Shown here piece after piece: positions 44,869 to 52,819 of a stretch of DNA of 64,000 nucleotides. Origin of the DNA: CAYZQH01 sp050300015. Lineage in GTDB: Bacteria; Pseudomonadota; Gammaproteobacteria; Pseudomonadales; Cellvibrionaceae. Position numbers and translations under genes: made by a program. The stretch is taken from positions 1 through 64,000 of the forward strand of contig JBNKWZ010000028.1 of NCBI GenBank assembly GCA_050300015.1. The letters run 5' to 3'. Below the pieces are notes generated by a model. It was not told the DNA's origin. It saw only the letters and a list, made by a program, of their open reading frames with translations, and ran no database searches. The stretch's first letter is position 1. Each line of letters begins with the position of its first letter.

Positions 44869-46410
44869 TTAAACAGGTTGCGCTTTGGGTCGTATCAACT
44901 TAATCTCGTATAGGTCGGTTCTCCTATCCTGACGGTTTGTCACAGACCCCTCATTGCGCAGTAACCGCAACTTATCCAGGTCTAAATCAGAGAAAATAAT
45001 CATTTCCGTATTGGCAGTGGTTTCGGCCACTATGGCATCCTGCGGAAAGGGAAAATCCGACGGTGAAAATACCGCAGACTGAGCATATTGTACATCCAAG
45101 TTATCAACGCTTGGTAAGTTGCCCACTGATCCGGCAATGGCCACATAGCATTCATTTTCGATCGCCCGCGCCTGTGCACAATAACGCACCCGTAAATAAG
45201 CATTTTTGGTGTCCGTCCAGAAAGGAACAAACAATATATCAACGCCCTGCTCCGCCAAAAGCCTCGGCAGCTCTGGGAATTCTATGTCATAACAGATGAG
45301 CACTCCAATACGACCCGCATCCGTATCAAATACTTTTAAGTTGTCACCACCTTCGATGATCCAGTGTCCCTTCTCCTGCGGGGTTATGTGAATTTTTTTC
45401 TGCTCATCAATTTCTCCGTCTCGATGACACACATAAGCCACATTGTAAATTCGATCACCCTCCGCCACGGGCATCGAGCCCGCAATGATATTGGTATTGT
45501 ATGCCACGGCCATATGCGATAGCGCCTTTACAAATTGCTCGGTGTAACCCGCAAGAAAACGCACAGATTCATGACTGCTTTTGTTTTCACACAACCCCAT
45601 CAATGGCGCATTAAAAAACTCAGGAAACAAGATGAAATCACTTTCATAGTCCGATACCGCATCCACAAAATACTCAGCTTGCTGAAGTAGCGCCTCCACC
45701 GACGTGACTTCTCGCATTTGCCATTGAACAACGCCCACGCGCACCACACTTTTTCGCGCACTGATCACTGTATCCGCGGGGTCAAATAAAATATTGTCCC
45801 ACTCGAGTAGTGTGGCAAACCCCACCGATTTTTCATCGTCTGGCATGTAGTGCTTTAGAAGGCGTTTGACCTGAAAGTCATTCGCCAATTGAAAGGACAA
45901 AATAGGGTCATAGATTTCCTTCCGTGCCACTTTTTCAATGTAATCGGTAGGCGTCAATTGATCCGCATATTGGTGGTACACCGGTATTCGTCCGCCCGCC
46001 AAAATAGCCCTAAAGTTATTTTGCCGACAAAGCTCCTTGCGAGCGTCATACAATCGGCGCCCTAAACGGTAACCGCGATAATCAGGATGGATAAACACAT
46101 CCAAGCCGTACAGTGTATCTCCGGTACTGTCGTTCAACGCTTCCAAGCGGTGATTCAAAAGGTCTTCATAGGTGTGAGGGTTACTGAACTGGCTATAATT
46201 CACCCGTATGGTGAGCGCAACGCCCACCAGTGTCTCACCATCTACAATACAAATTTGGCCATCCGGAAACTCGTTGATCAAACGGCGAATGGTATTTTCT
46301 GGCCAAGCGCCGCCTAAATCAGGGTAAACCCTATCCATCAACGCCTTAATTTCTGGGTAATCTGTTATCGCTAGGTTTTGCAGGGACAAGTGCAGATCGT
46401 GAGAATCCAT
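44869..46410 (-). CDS. Fused GNAT acetyltransferase and carbon-nitrogen hydrolase
   Basis: The 513-residue protein joins an N-terminal GNAT domain (about 10-200, with DVFIHPDYRGYRLGRRLYDARK as the acetyl-CoA loop) to a C-terminal nitrilase-superfamily domain (about 220-505). The hydrolase triad is visible as Glu in LFPEFFN, Lys in EQKKIHITP and Cys in VLICYDIEFPE. Such fusions are widespread but their substrate is unknown. It converges on the glucosylglycerate operon with only 45 bases between, so a link to osmolyte metabolism is possible but not shown. Confidence 0.88.
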   Translation of the reverse strand: MDSHDLHLSLQNLAITDYPEIKALMDRVYPDLGGAWPENTIRRLINEFPDGQICIVDGETLVGVALTIRVNYSQFSNPHTYEDLLNHRLEALNDSTGDTLYGLDVFIHPDYRGYRLGRRLYDARKELCRQNNFRAILAGGRIPVYHQYADQLTPTDYIEKVARKEIYDPILSFQLANDFQVKRLLKHYMPDDEKSVGFATLLEWDNILFDPADTVISARKSVVRVGVVQWQMREVTSVEALLQQAEYFVDAVSDYESDFILFPEFFNAPLMGLCENKSSHESVRFLAGYTEQFVKALSHMAVAYNTNIIAGSMPVAEGDRIYNVAYVCHRDGEIDEQKKIHITPQEKGHWIIEGGDNLKVFDTDAGRIGVLICYDIEFPELPRLLAEQGVDILFVPFWTDTKNAYLRVRYCAQARAIENECYVAIAGSVGNLPSVDNLDVQYAQSAVFSPSDFPFPQDAIVAETTANTEMIIFSDLDLDKLRLLRNEGSVTNRQDRRTDLYEIKLIRPKAQPV

Positions 46411-46733
46411 AGCTTCCTCTGGAGTGAAAACGGCCCCCTACTTTACTCGGGTTCGATAGCAAGACTCCAGGGGTTTATCTGGTCAAACATCAACCATTAT
46501 GAGCAATTTGTTTCGACCCAGTGGTCAAAAAAAGCCCATAAAGGGTCATAAAAGTGAAACAATGTCTCATTTGTCATATGAGTTTTGGGAGAGTGTCACA
46601 AACTGAATGTTTTGGGATATTTATCCCAAATATTTTGGGTATGCTAGGGCCTGTCAGTTCTGCCGATGCGCGAAAAAACCATTAGAGCAATCAAAATCGT
46701 ACCTCGTGCAAACACCTATTTGAGGACACGACC
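46411..46733. other. Regulatory region before the CotH gene
   Basis: The gap lies between divergent genes. It contains the 20-bp palindrome at 46611-46630 and a TATGCT hexamer at 46640-46645 that may serve as -10 element. No gene is seen. Confidence 0.5.
46611..46630. promoter_or_regulatory. Perfect 20-bp palindrome, probable operator of the CotH gene
   Basis: TTTGGGATA-TT-TATCCCAAA is a perfect inverted repeat. It ends nine bases before a TATGCT -10-like hexamer, so it covers the expected -35 zone and would suit a repressor. It lies about 105 bases before the ATG. Confidence 0.5.
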
Positions 46734-48974
46734 ATGTACAAACAGACTATTCTACTCGCGAGCCTGTGCGCGGCACTGGTAACTGGGTGCGGCGGCGACA
46801 ATAATAACGGCAGTTCAAGCTCAAGTAGCAGTAGTAGCTCAAGTAGCAGTAGTAGCTCAAGTTCCAGCAGCTCAAGCAGTTCCTCCAGTACGAGCTCATC
46901 CAGCAGCTCTTCCAGTTCTAGCAGCAGCTCAAGTGGCGCCACCGGAGGCGTCAACACCAATACAGACCTCCCCCCTGAATGGCGTATTTCTGACGACGGT
47001 GAACGCCTGGAGCAGGGTGGCTTTTATTCTTCCAAATTGTTTGACGAGACCGTTGTGGAAGATATGTACCTAGAGTTTTCACAAGGCAACTACCTCAACC
47101 AGCTAACCAACAATTACGACAGCAAAACAGAGATTCCTGCAACGCTGCGATACAAAGATAAGGTGCTCGAAAACGTAGGGGTGCGCTACCGTGGCAACAC
47201 CAGTTACTCACGAGCGGGGGAGAAAAAGTCTTTCGCCATTGATCTTGAATTTGTTACCGATGGACAGGATATTAACGGCTACAACGAGCTCAAACTCAAC
47301 AATTGGTTTGAAGACGAATCATCTATGCGAGAAGTCCTGTTTTCAAATCTCGCCAGAAGGAACATTCCCGCAGCCAAGGGAAATTTCGTGAACTTATACG
47401 TGAACGGTCGTAACTACGGCATATTTGCCAACATCCAAAAACTCGACAAAGACCATGTTAAAGAGTGGTTCTTGGATAAGGACGCCACGCGTTGGCGAGC
47501 TGAAGGCACCCGCGGCTTCGGTGGAGGTGGCTTTGGTGGCGGTTTCGGCAGTATCTTCGGAGCCGGCACCTCCAGCCTCAACGACTTGGGTGAAGATGGC
47601 TCTGCTTATGAAAATGCCTATACCTTGAAAGGCGCAACCGTCGATAACCCCTGGCAAGATCTAGCCAATGCCTGTCACACCATTGGCGTGACTTCACACG
47701 AATATTTTATTGAGCAAGTGAGTCAGTATTTTGATATCGACGCAGCGCTTTGGTTTTTGGCTACAGAAAATGTCTTTGAAGACGATGATAGCTACATCAA
47801 CAAAGGCGGCATGGATTACTACGTATACTTTGACGTGGCATCGGGACGTATTGTACCCATTGAATACGATGGCAACTCCGTGCTGAATTCGACCAATTAC
47901 TCACCATTTAAAAGCGCTGAGAATTCTGACTACCCGCTATTAAATATCATGTTAAACATTCCCGAGTTGCGTCAACGCTATTTGGCTCACTACCGCACCG
48001 TCATGGAAGAGGCTCTAAACCCCAGTATTTCGCACGCTAAAATTGACCAGTACCACCAGCAAATTGATAGTTACCAAGCGGTAGAGGCTGTGCGAAACTA
48101 TTCGTACCAAAAATACCGTGAAGGTGTTGACAGTTTGAAAAGCACCATTACCACACGATACAATTTTATTCGAAATAACAGTGAAGTGAATCAAACAGGC
48201 TTGACCATCAGTAACGTACAAGATGCTGTCAATGGCGTTGTTTCCACACGGCCGACGGAATCACAAAGTGTCACCGTCACGGCTGATGTCTCTGGCAACA
48301 TGGGCGTTAATGCCGTGTATTTGTACTACGGTGATGGTTTAGTGGGTAGTTTTTCTAAAGTCGCCATGAATAACACAGGCAACGACCAATTCACTGCAAC
48401 CATACCAGCGTTTTATAAGGGCGCCTTCGTTCGTTACTATATAGAAGCTATCGCCAACAATAATGCCAAAACCGCAACCTATGAGCCCGTGGGCGCAGAG
48501 CACGACGTGTTTATTTACCAAGTCATTTCGGCAACGCAAGTGCAAAACCCCGTGGTCATCAACGAACTCATGCCCGCCAACAAAACCATCGCCACGGATG
48601 AAGAAGGCGAATACGGCGATTGGGTAGAGCTTTACAACACTTCAAATCAACCCGTGGATTTGAATGGATACTACCTCAGCGATGAAGAAGATAACTTAAC
48701 TCGATGGGCCTTCCCAGAAGGTACGGCCATTCCCGCAAATGGAACACTAATTGTTTGGGCCGATAACAAGGAAGGCCTCACAACAGGCTTGCATACGAAC
48801 TTTAAGTTGAGTGCCGCTGGTGAAAACCTTTATTTAGTTACTCCCGAATTAGCTTTCGCAGACCAAGTCACGTTCGACGCTGCTGCTGATGACGAAAGCT
48901 TCGCACGCTTACCGAATGGCTCTGGTAATTTTGTATGGACGAGCAATCCAACGTTTGACCAAGCCAATCAGTGA
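46734..48974 (+). CDS. CotH-type kinase lipoprotein with poly-Ser linker and lamin-tail domain
   Basis: The 746-residue protein begins with a lipoprotein signal (ALVTGCGG, Cys19) and a poly-serine linker (about residues 27-68). The CotH kinase-like domain (about 95-490) has VRYRGNTSY, GYNELKLNNW and IVPIEYDGNSVLNS, with the acidic DGN-type motif near the active site. A lamin-tail domain (about 605-740) follows, with VINELMPAN and GDWVELYN. CotH proteins phosphorylate spore-coat proteins in Bacillus; Gram-negative roles are unknown. The signal places the kinase domain outside the cytoplasm. It opens a same-strand block with VTC, DUF4956 and porin genes. Confidence 0.9.
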   Translation: MYKQTILLASLCAALVTGCGGDNNNGSSSSSSSSSSSSSSSSSSSSSSSSSSTSSSSSSSSSSSSSSGATGGVNTNTDLPPEWRISDDGERLEQGGFYSSKLFDETVVEDMYLEFSQGNYLNQLTNNYDSKTEIPATLRYKDKVLENVGVRYRGNTSYSRAGEKKSFAIDLEFVTDGQDINGYNELKLNNWFEDESSMREVLFSNLARRNIPAAKGNFVNLYVNGRNYGIFANIQKLDKDHVKEWFLDKDATRWRAEGTRGFGGGGFGGGFGSIFGAGTSSLNDLGEDGSAYENAYTLKGATVDNPWQDLANACHTIGVTSHEYFIEQVSQYFDIDAALWFLATENVFEDDDSYINKGGMDYYVYFDVASGRIVPIEYDGNSVLNSTNYSPFKSAENSDYPLLNIMLNIPELRQRYLAHYRTVMEEALNPSISHAKIDQYHQQIDSYQAVEAVRNYSYQKYREGVDSLKSTITTRYNFIRNNSEVNQTGLTISNVQDAVNGVVSTRPTESQSVTVTADVSGNMGVNAVYLYYGDGLVGSFSKVAMNNTGNDQFTATIPAFYKGAFVRYYIEAIANNNAKTATYEPVGAEHDVFIYQVISATQVQNPVVINELMPANKTIATDEEGEYGDWVELYNTSNQPVDLNGYYLSDEEDNLTRWAFPEGTAIPANGTLIVWADNKEGLTTGLHTNFKLSAAGENLYLVTPELAFADQVTFDAAADDESFARLPNGSGNFVWTSNPTFDQANQ

Positions 48975-48993
48975 GATCATGCTGGTGATCTTA

Positions 48994-49019
48994 GGGGCGG
49001 CAGTGTCGCCCCGTTTTTT
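48994..49019 (+). terminator. Terminator or attenuator between the CotH and VTC genes
   Basis: The stem GGGGCG / CGCCCC with loop GCAGTGT is followed by G and six T. It lies 20 bases after the CotH stop and 31 before the VTC start. Confidence 0.7.
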
Positions 49020-49049
49020 GTTCTCCACAAGCCAAATTTGTAGTAAATA

Positions 49050-49832
49050 ATGACATCATTTGAACGAACATTATTGGATCTCATTGCCGAATTTCCTTCG
49101 CACGGCCTCGAGGACCTCGACAATGCCAAACTGATGAATCGCGTGGATACCAAGTTTGTGGTGCCAAAAGAATGTGTCGTACCCTTGTTTCAGAAATTGA
49201 GTGACGAATACAGCGTACTGCAAATCAATAACAACCGGATTTTTCGCTACCAAAGCACTTATTTTGATACTGACGATTATTCGCTCTATCACCTACATCA
49301 CAATAAGCGCCTCAACCGCCACAAAGTTAGATTGCGCCATTATGTGGACAGTGAAACCTACTTTCTGGAGGTAAAATTTAAGAACAACAAAAAACGCACG
49401 CTGAAAACACGTATTGGTGTAGACTCGCATGGCACATTTGATATAAACCGATACCAGAGTTTTTTGGAAAATGCAGGCCTTCCCAAAAACACCGTACTGA
49501 CGCCCTGCCTCGTTAGTCAGTACAAACGCATCGCCTTGGCAAGTGAAGCGCGAAGCGAACGCTTAACTTTAGATTTTGAGTTGCAAAAGCATAATATAGT
49601 CGGCGGCATCGCCCGACCGGTAAAACTAGAAGGCACGGTTATTGCGGAGTTAAAACAAGCTCGCCTGAATCGACATTCACCCTTTTTCAAAATTGCACGA
49701 GAACTCAATTTGAGGCCCACTAGCTTTAGCAAGTACTGCATAGGAATGGCTTTGACCATGCTGGACAACGAAGAGATTAAAAGCAACCGTTTTAAACCCA
49801 TTACTCGACGAGTATCCATTGCAACCTTGTAA
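49050..49832 (+). CDS. VTC domain-containing polyphosphate polymerase-like protein
   Basis: The 260-residue protein is a stand-alone VTC domain, the tunnel-shaped polymerase fold that makes polyphosphate from ATP in yeast. Visible features are MNRVDTKFVVP at the start, a basic strand with RHKVRLRHYVDSETYFLEVKFK, and EGTVIAELKQ near the end; the many Lys, Arg and Glu residues suit the tunnel lining. It has no membrane segment, so it would act in the cytoplasm, perhaps at the membrane with DUF4956. Bacterial members are mostly uncharacterised. Confidence 0.88.
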   Translation: MTSFERTLLDLIAEFPSHGLEDLDNAKLMNRVDTKFVVPKECVVPLFQKLSDEYSVLQINNNRIFRYQSTYFDTDDYSLYHLHHNKRLNRHKVRLRHYVDSETYFLEVKFKNNKKRTLKTRIGVDSHGTFDINRYQSFLENAGLPKNTVLTPCLVSQYKRIALASEARSERLTLDFELQKHNIVGGIARPVKLEGTVIAELKQARLNRHSPFFKIARELNLRPTSFSKYCIGMALTMLDNEEIKSNRFKPITRRVSIATL

Positions 49833-49866
49833 CCTTTCAACCCATTAGTAAAAAAGAATACAAATT

Positions 49867-50445
49867 ATGATCATGTTTTCCAGCGAGTTTGGTATACGCT
49901 ACGGAATTTTATTAGTCGGTGTTATTACACTATTAAGAGGCATTTACTTTCGTATTACACCCAACCGCGAAGCCTTTTTTAGCTTCTTTCTTTTTAGCAA
50001 CGGTGTATTCTTAATTACCTTCTTGCTGCACTCTGTAGACCTATCCATGGGCTTTGCATTTGGGTTATTTGCAGTATTCGCAATGCTGCGCTACCGCACG
50101 GAACCTATATCTGTACGTGACATGACCTACTTGTTTGTGGTGATTGGCCTTGCGCTCATGTGCTCAATTGCGCCGCTCAACCACATTGAACTTGCCATGT
50201 TGAACTTGCTAGTTGTTGCCCTGGCTGCCATTGGCGAAACGACTTTTTTTGCACCACGTATTTACGAAAAGAAAATCAATTACGACAACATTGATAATAT
50301 TAAACCCGAAAATTACGAGAAACTTGTGGCAGACCTTAAAACCCGGACAGGTCTCAATATTATTAAAGTAGAGGTTGGCCAAGTGGACTACCTCACTGAC
50401 AGTGCACGCTTAATTGCGTTTTGCTCTGACTCACGAAAGTCTTAA
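49867..50445 (+). CDS. DUF4956 family membrane protein
   Basis: The 192-residue protein has four hydrophobic segments in its first ~130 residues, with the basic motif FAMLRYRTEPISVRDMTYLF between them, then a small cytoplasmic domain of alpha/beta type. DUF4956 genes are repeatedly found beside VTC genes, and a role in moving or guiding the VTC product is an inference from that. It lies 34 bases after the VTC gene. Confidence 0.85.
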   Translation: MIMFSSEFGIRYGILLVGVITLLRGIYFRITPNREAFFSFFLFSNGVFLITFLLHSVDLSMGFAFGLFAVFAMLRYRTEPISVRDMTYLFVVIGLALMCSIAPLNHIELAMLNLLVVALAAIGETTFFAPRIYEKKINYDNIDNIKPENYEKLVADLKTRTGLNIIKVEVGQVDYLTDSARLIAFCSDSRKS

Positions 50446-50464
50446 TGATTTGGGTGACCTCCGT

Positions 50465-51598
50465 ATGAAGTTTTTGCGACCACTGTCAACGGCTTTACTG
50501 AGCTTTACGCTTGCACCCATCGCGCTGAGCGCCTCAGAAGTTACCCCAAACGCCTGGGATTGGGACTTTGGTGCCTATGCCATATATGACTCTCATGACT
50601 TTGATGGAACCCTGTTTGTCGATGAAGACATTACAAAGACAAACACATCCTACCTAAGAAGATTGAAGGCCGATGCCGAAGTCGAATACAGGGAAAAGTG
50701 GTCCTTCGCCGTGGCCTTAGAATACCGAGAGCTCGACAATGAAACGCAAGTTGACGACTTCCACCTCAACTACGTTGTTAATGACCATATCGAATTCACC
50801 ATCGGAAAATTCAAAGAGCCTCTTGGGCTTGAAAATCAAATGAGTCTCCGCTACCAGCCTCTCACTGAGCGCTCGGCCACCTCCAATATTTTTCTGTTTG
50901 GCCGAAATACCGGGATTGCCTTCGACATCGAACACGATACCTGGACGATGGATCTGGCCATGACTTACCAGAAAGCCCCTGCCAACCAACACAGGGACTC
51001 GATCGCGCATATTGCCAGAATCACTTACGCGCCCATCCAAAAAAAGAAGCAATTTTTACACTTTGGTTTAGATCTTAGTGCTCGGCAGGGGACGGAACTG
51101 ATCTACGACATCAACGAACCCCTTATCGCAAATGGTGTTGGCAATCTCATCCACACACCCAATTTTTTCGCGAATGAGATTAAATTAACCGGCCTTGAAT
51201 TCGCCGCCCGCTACAAGCCACTGTTGTTGATGACCGAATACTACGAGCAACGTATCAAGCAACCTTACCAGGCGGACCAGACCTTACGTGGCGCCTATGT
51301 AACAGCTGCCTATACGTTATTCGGCAACAGCCGCACCTATCAGCATGGCAAACTCAAGCTGAGAGGCAAAAAAGACCACACCCTGGAGGTAGCCGCACGC
51401 TACACCAACACCAAACTCACTCCTGTATTCACCGGAGACGATGCCACCGTTACCAGCATCGCTTTGAATTACTTCTTCAAAAAGACTGCGCGCCTGAGTT
51501 TGGAGTATGAAGACGCAGACGTCACCCGCAACGGACGCAGAAATACCGATGATCTGAGTGGAAAATCCTTAAACGCGCGTATTCAGCTGTCATATTAA
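50465..51598 (+). CDS. Porin of the phosphate-selective OprO/OprP type
   Basis: The mature protein of about 355 residues follows a signal peptide (MKFLRPLSTALLSF, cleaved near ALSAS). The pattern VGKFKEPLGLENQMS-like (IGKFKEPLGLENQMS) and the regular beta-strand alternation are typical of OprO/OprP porins, which conduct phosphate or polyphosphate anions. The start at 50465 follows the DUF4956 stop by 19 bases. The final strand ends LNARIQLSY with the terminal aromatic residue required for outer-membrane insertion. Confidence 0.83.
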   Translation: MKFLRPLSTALLSFTLAPIALSASEVTPNAWDWDFGAYAIYDSHDFDGTLFVDEDITKTNTSYLRRLKADAEVEYREKWSFAVALEYRELDNETQVDDFHLNYVVNDHIEFTIGKFKEPLGLENQMSLRYQPLTERSATSNIFLFGRNTGIAFDIEHDTWTMDLAMTYQKAPANQHRDSIAHIARITYAPIQKKKQFLHFGLDLSARQGTELIYDINEPLIANGVGNLIHTPNFFANEIKLTGLEFAARYKPLLLMTEYYEQRIKQPYQADQTLRGAYVTAAYTLFGNSRTYQHGKLKLRGKKDHTLEVAARYTNTKLTPVFTGDDATVTSIALNYFFKKTARLSLEYEDADVTRNGRRNTDDLSGKSLNARIQLSY

Positions 51599-51642
51599 AA
51601 ATAAGCTTTGGCGCAGGGGTGTATTGATAGTGCGCCCTTGAT

Positions 51643-52314
51643 TTAGCCTTTGCGACCACGGACTCGCTGGTAGTTGCAATTGAATGCCTGAAAATAGCGC
51701 TCCAAAGCACGCGCCGCCTCGACTTCCTGCAAACCCATCAAAACTTGCGTCACGGCCTCAATGGTGGACAGCTGCCCCCGACTCGGGGCTTGTCGCACGG
51801 CATAATCGGTAGTCCGAGAGTCCACGCCTAACAAAGGCAACCCTTGTAAATAGGGGCTCAACCGCACCATCCGGCTGGCTTGACGCCAGGTACCATCGGG
51901 CACAATTAACGTTAAAGGGTGTTGACGAGCCCTCGCCGCGCACGGCGCCCAAGCGGGCCTTTCAGGCAGTGCCGCTTGCGGAAAAACCAATACGCACTCA
52001 CGCGAAGGGTCTCTCAAAATAGAGTCAAGCGCCTGACCAGGGGTTAGGCGCTCCCACACAATAACCCGCGTTTGCGCAGGCAATATGTCTGCGATCAGTC
52101 GTCCCGTATTGGTTGGCTTAAAAACTTCATCGCGGTGCATAAGCAACACCACGTCCACCTTCGCATCCACTGGATGCCTGTGTTGACAAATACAGTGGGC
52201 CTTCGGTAACCAGCAAGCGTCGCAGCGAACAATCTGACCACCCCGAGCCTTATAGGGCCGAGTCGCGCACGCCAAGCGCTCGCGATAAACTCGCCAAAAG
52301 TCATTATTCACCAA
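51643..52314 (-). CDS. DTW-domain tRNA-uridine aminocarboxypropyltransferase
   Basis: The 223-residue protein has the DTW motif as PDGTWRQA and an N-terminal zinc-type cluster CDACWLPKAHCIC. DTW proteins (TapT in E. coli) add the aminocarboxypropyl group to uridine in tRNA, forming acp3U at position 47. The SRGQLSTIEA block near the C-terminus is also typical. It converges on the porin gene. Confidence 0.88.
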   Translation of the reverse strand: MVNNDFWRVYRERLACATRPYKARGGQIVRCDACWLPKAHCICQHRHPVDAKVDVVLLMHRDEVFKPTNTGRLIADILPAQTRVIVWERLTPGQALDSILRDPSRECVLVFPQAALPERPAWAPCAARARQHPLTLIVPDGTWRQASRMVRLSPYLQGLPLLGVDSRTTDYAVRQAPSRGQLSTIEAVTQVLMGLQEVEAARALERYFQAFNCNYQRVRGRKG

Positions 52315-52419
52315 GTCTTTTGGCCCGTTTTGGCTTTTTGGTACACTATGTTCTTTTGTGCATAGGATACAGGGGAATTAGTTTTGAACACACTCAGGAC
52401 ATCTTTCCAAGGGTTATCC

Positions 52420-52812
52420 ATGAAAGTGGCCCTATTGGTCTTATGGGTTTTACTCACGGCCTGCGCCTCTCATATGTCAAAGCATTCTATTATATTGGAA
52501 TACGACGACTTCGGCCCACAAGCCATGGCCTACAAAATCATTGGAAAAAAACGCATGCCTTGGGCGCCCGAAATCCCGGTTATGATAGGGGACGACCATA
52601 TTTACGTGGTGGTTTACAAATCCGTGGACCGAGAAGACTTGAATGAGACCTTTAAACCTGACCGAGACCACAATATCGATTATCGGTTTGTTTCCTACAA
52701 CGATGCCATCACCTACCTAGACACGCAAATCGCGCAAAACATCTTGCGAAAAGTGACGGCCAAGCTGGAAGTCACACGGTCAAAAATTCAGGTAGCATTG
52801 GCGAGTCGATAA
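52420..52812 (+). CDS. Small hypothetical lipoprotein
   Basis: The 130-residue protein has a lipoprotein signal with VLLTACAS. It has no recognised domain; the body is mixed alpha/beta with a conserved-looking IYVVVYKSVDRED segment. AAGG precedes the ATG at 52420. It converges on the DUF1631 gene eight bases away. Confidence 0.75.
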   Translation: MKVALLVLWVLLTACASHMSKHSIILEYDDFGPQAMAYKIIGKKRMPWAPEIPVMIGDDHIYVVVYKSVDREDLNETFKPDRDHNIDYRFVSYNDAITYLDTQIAQNILRKVTAKLEVTRSKIQVALASR

Positions 52813-52819
52813 AGGTCTA

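Noticed and set aside
46800..46935. Poly-AGC/TCA tract in the CotH gene as a CRISPR or phase-variable simple repeat
   Set aside because: The codons for serine are mixed rather than a pure repeat unit, and no spacer pattern exists. It is a coding linker.
46691..46960. Minus-strand frame rich in Leu and Glu
   Set aside because: It is the antisense reading of the poly-serine linker of the CotH lipoprotein.
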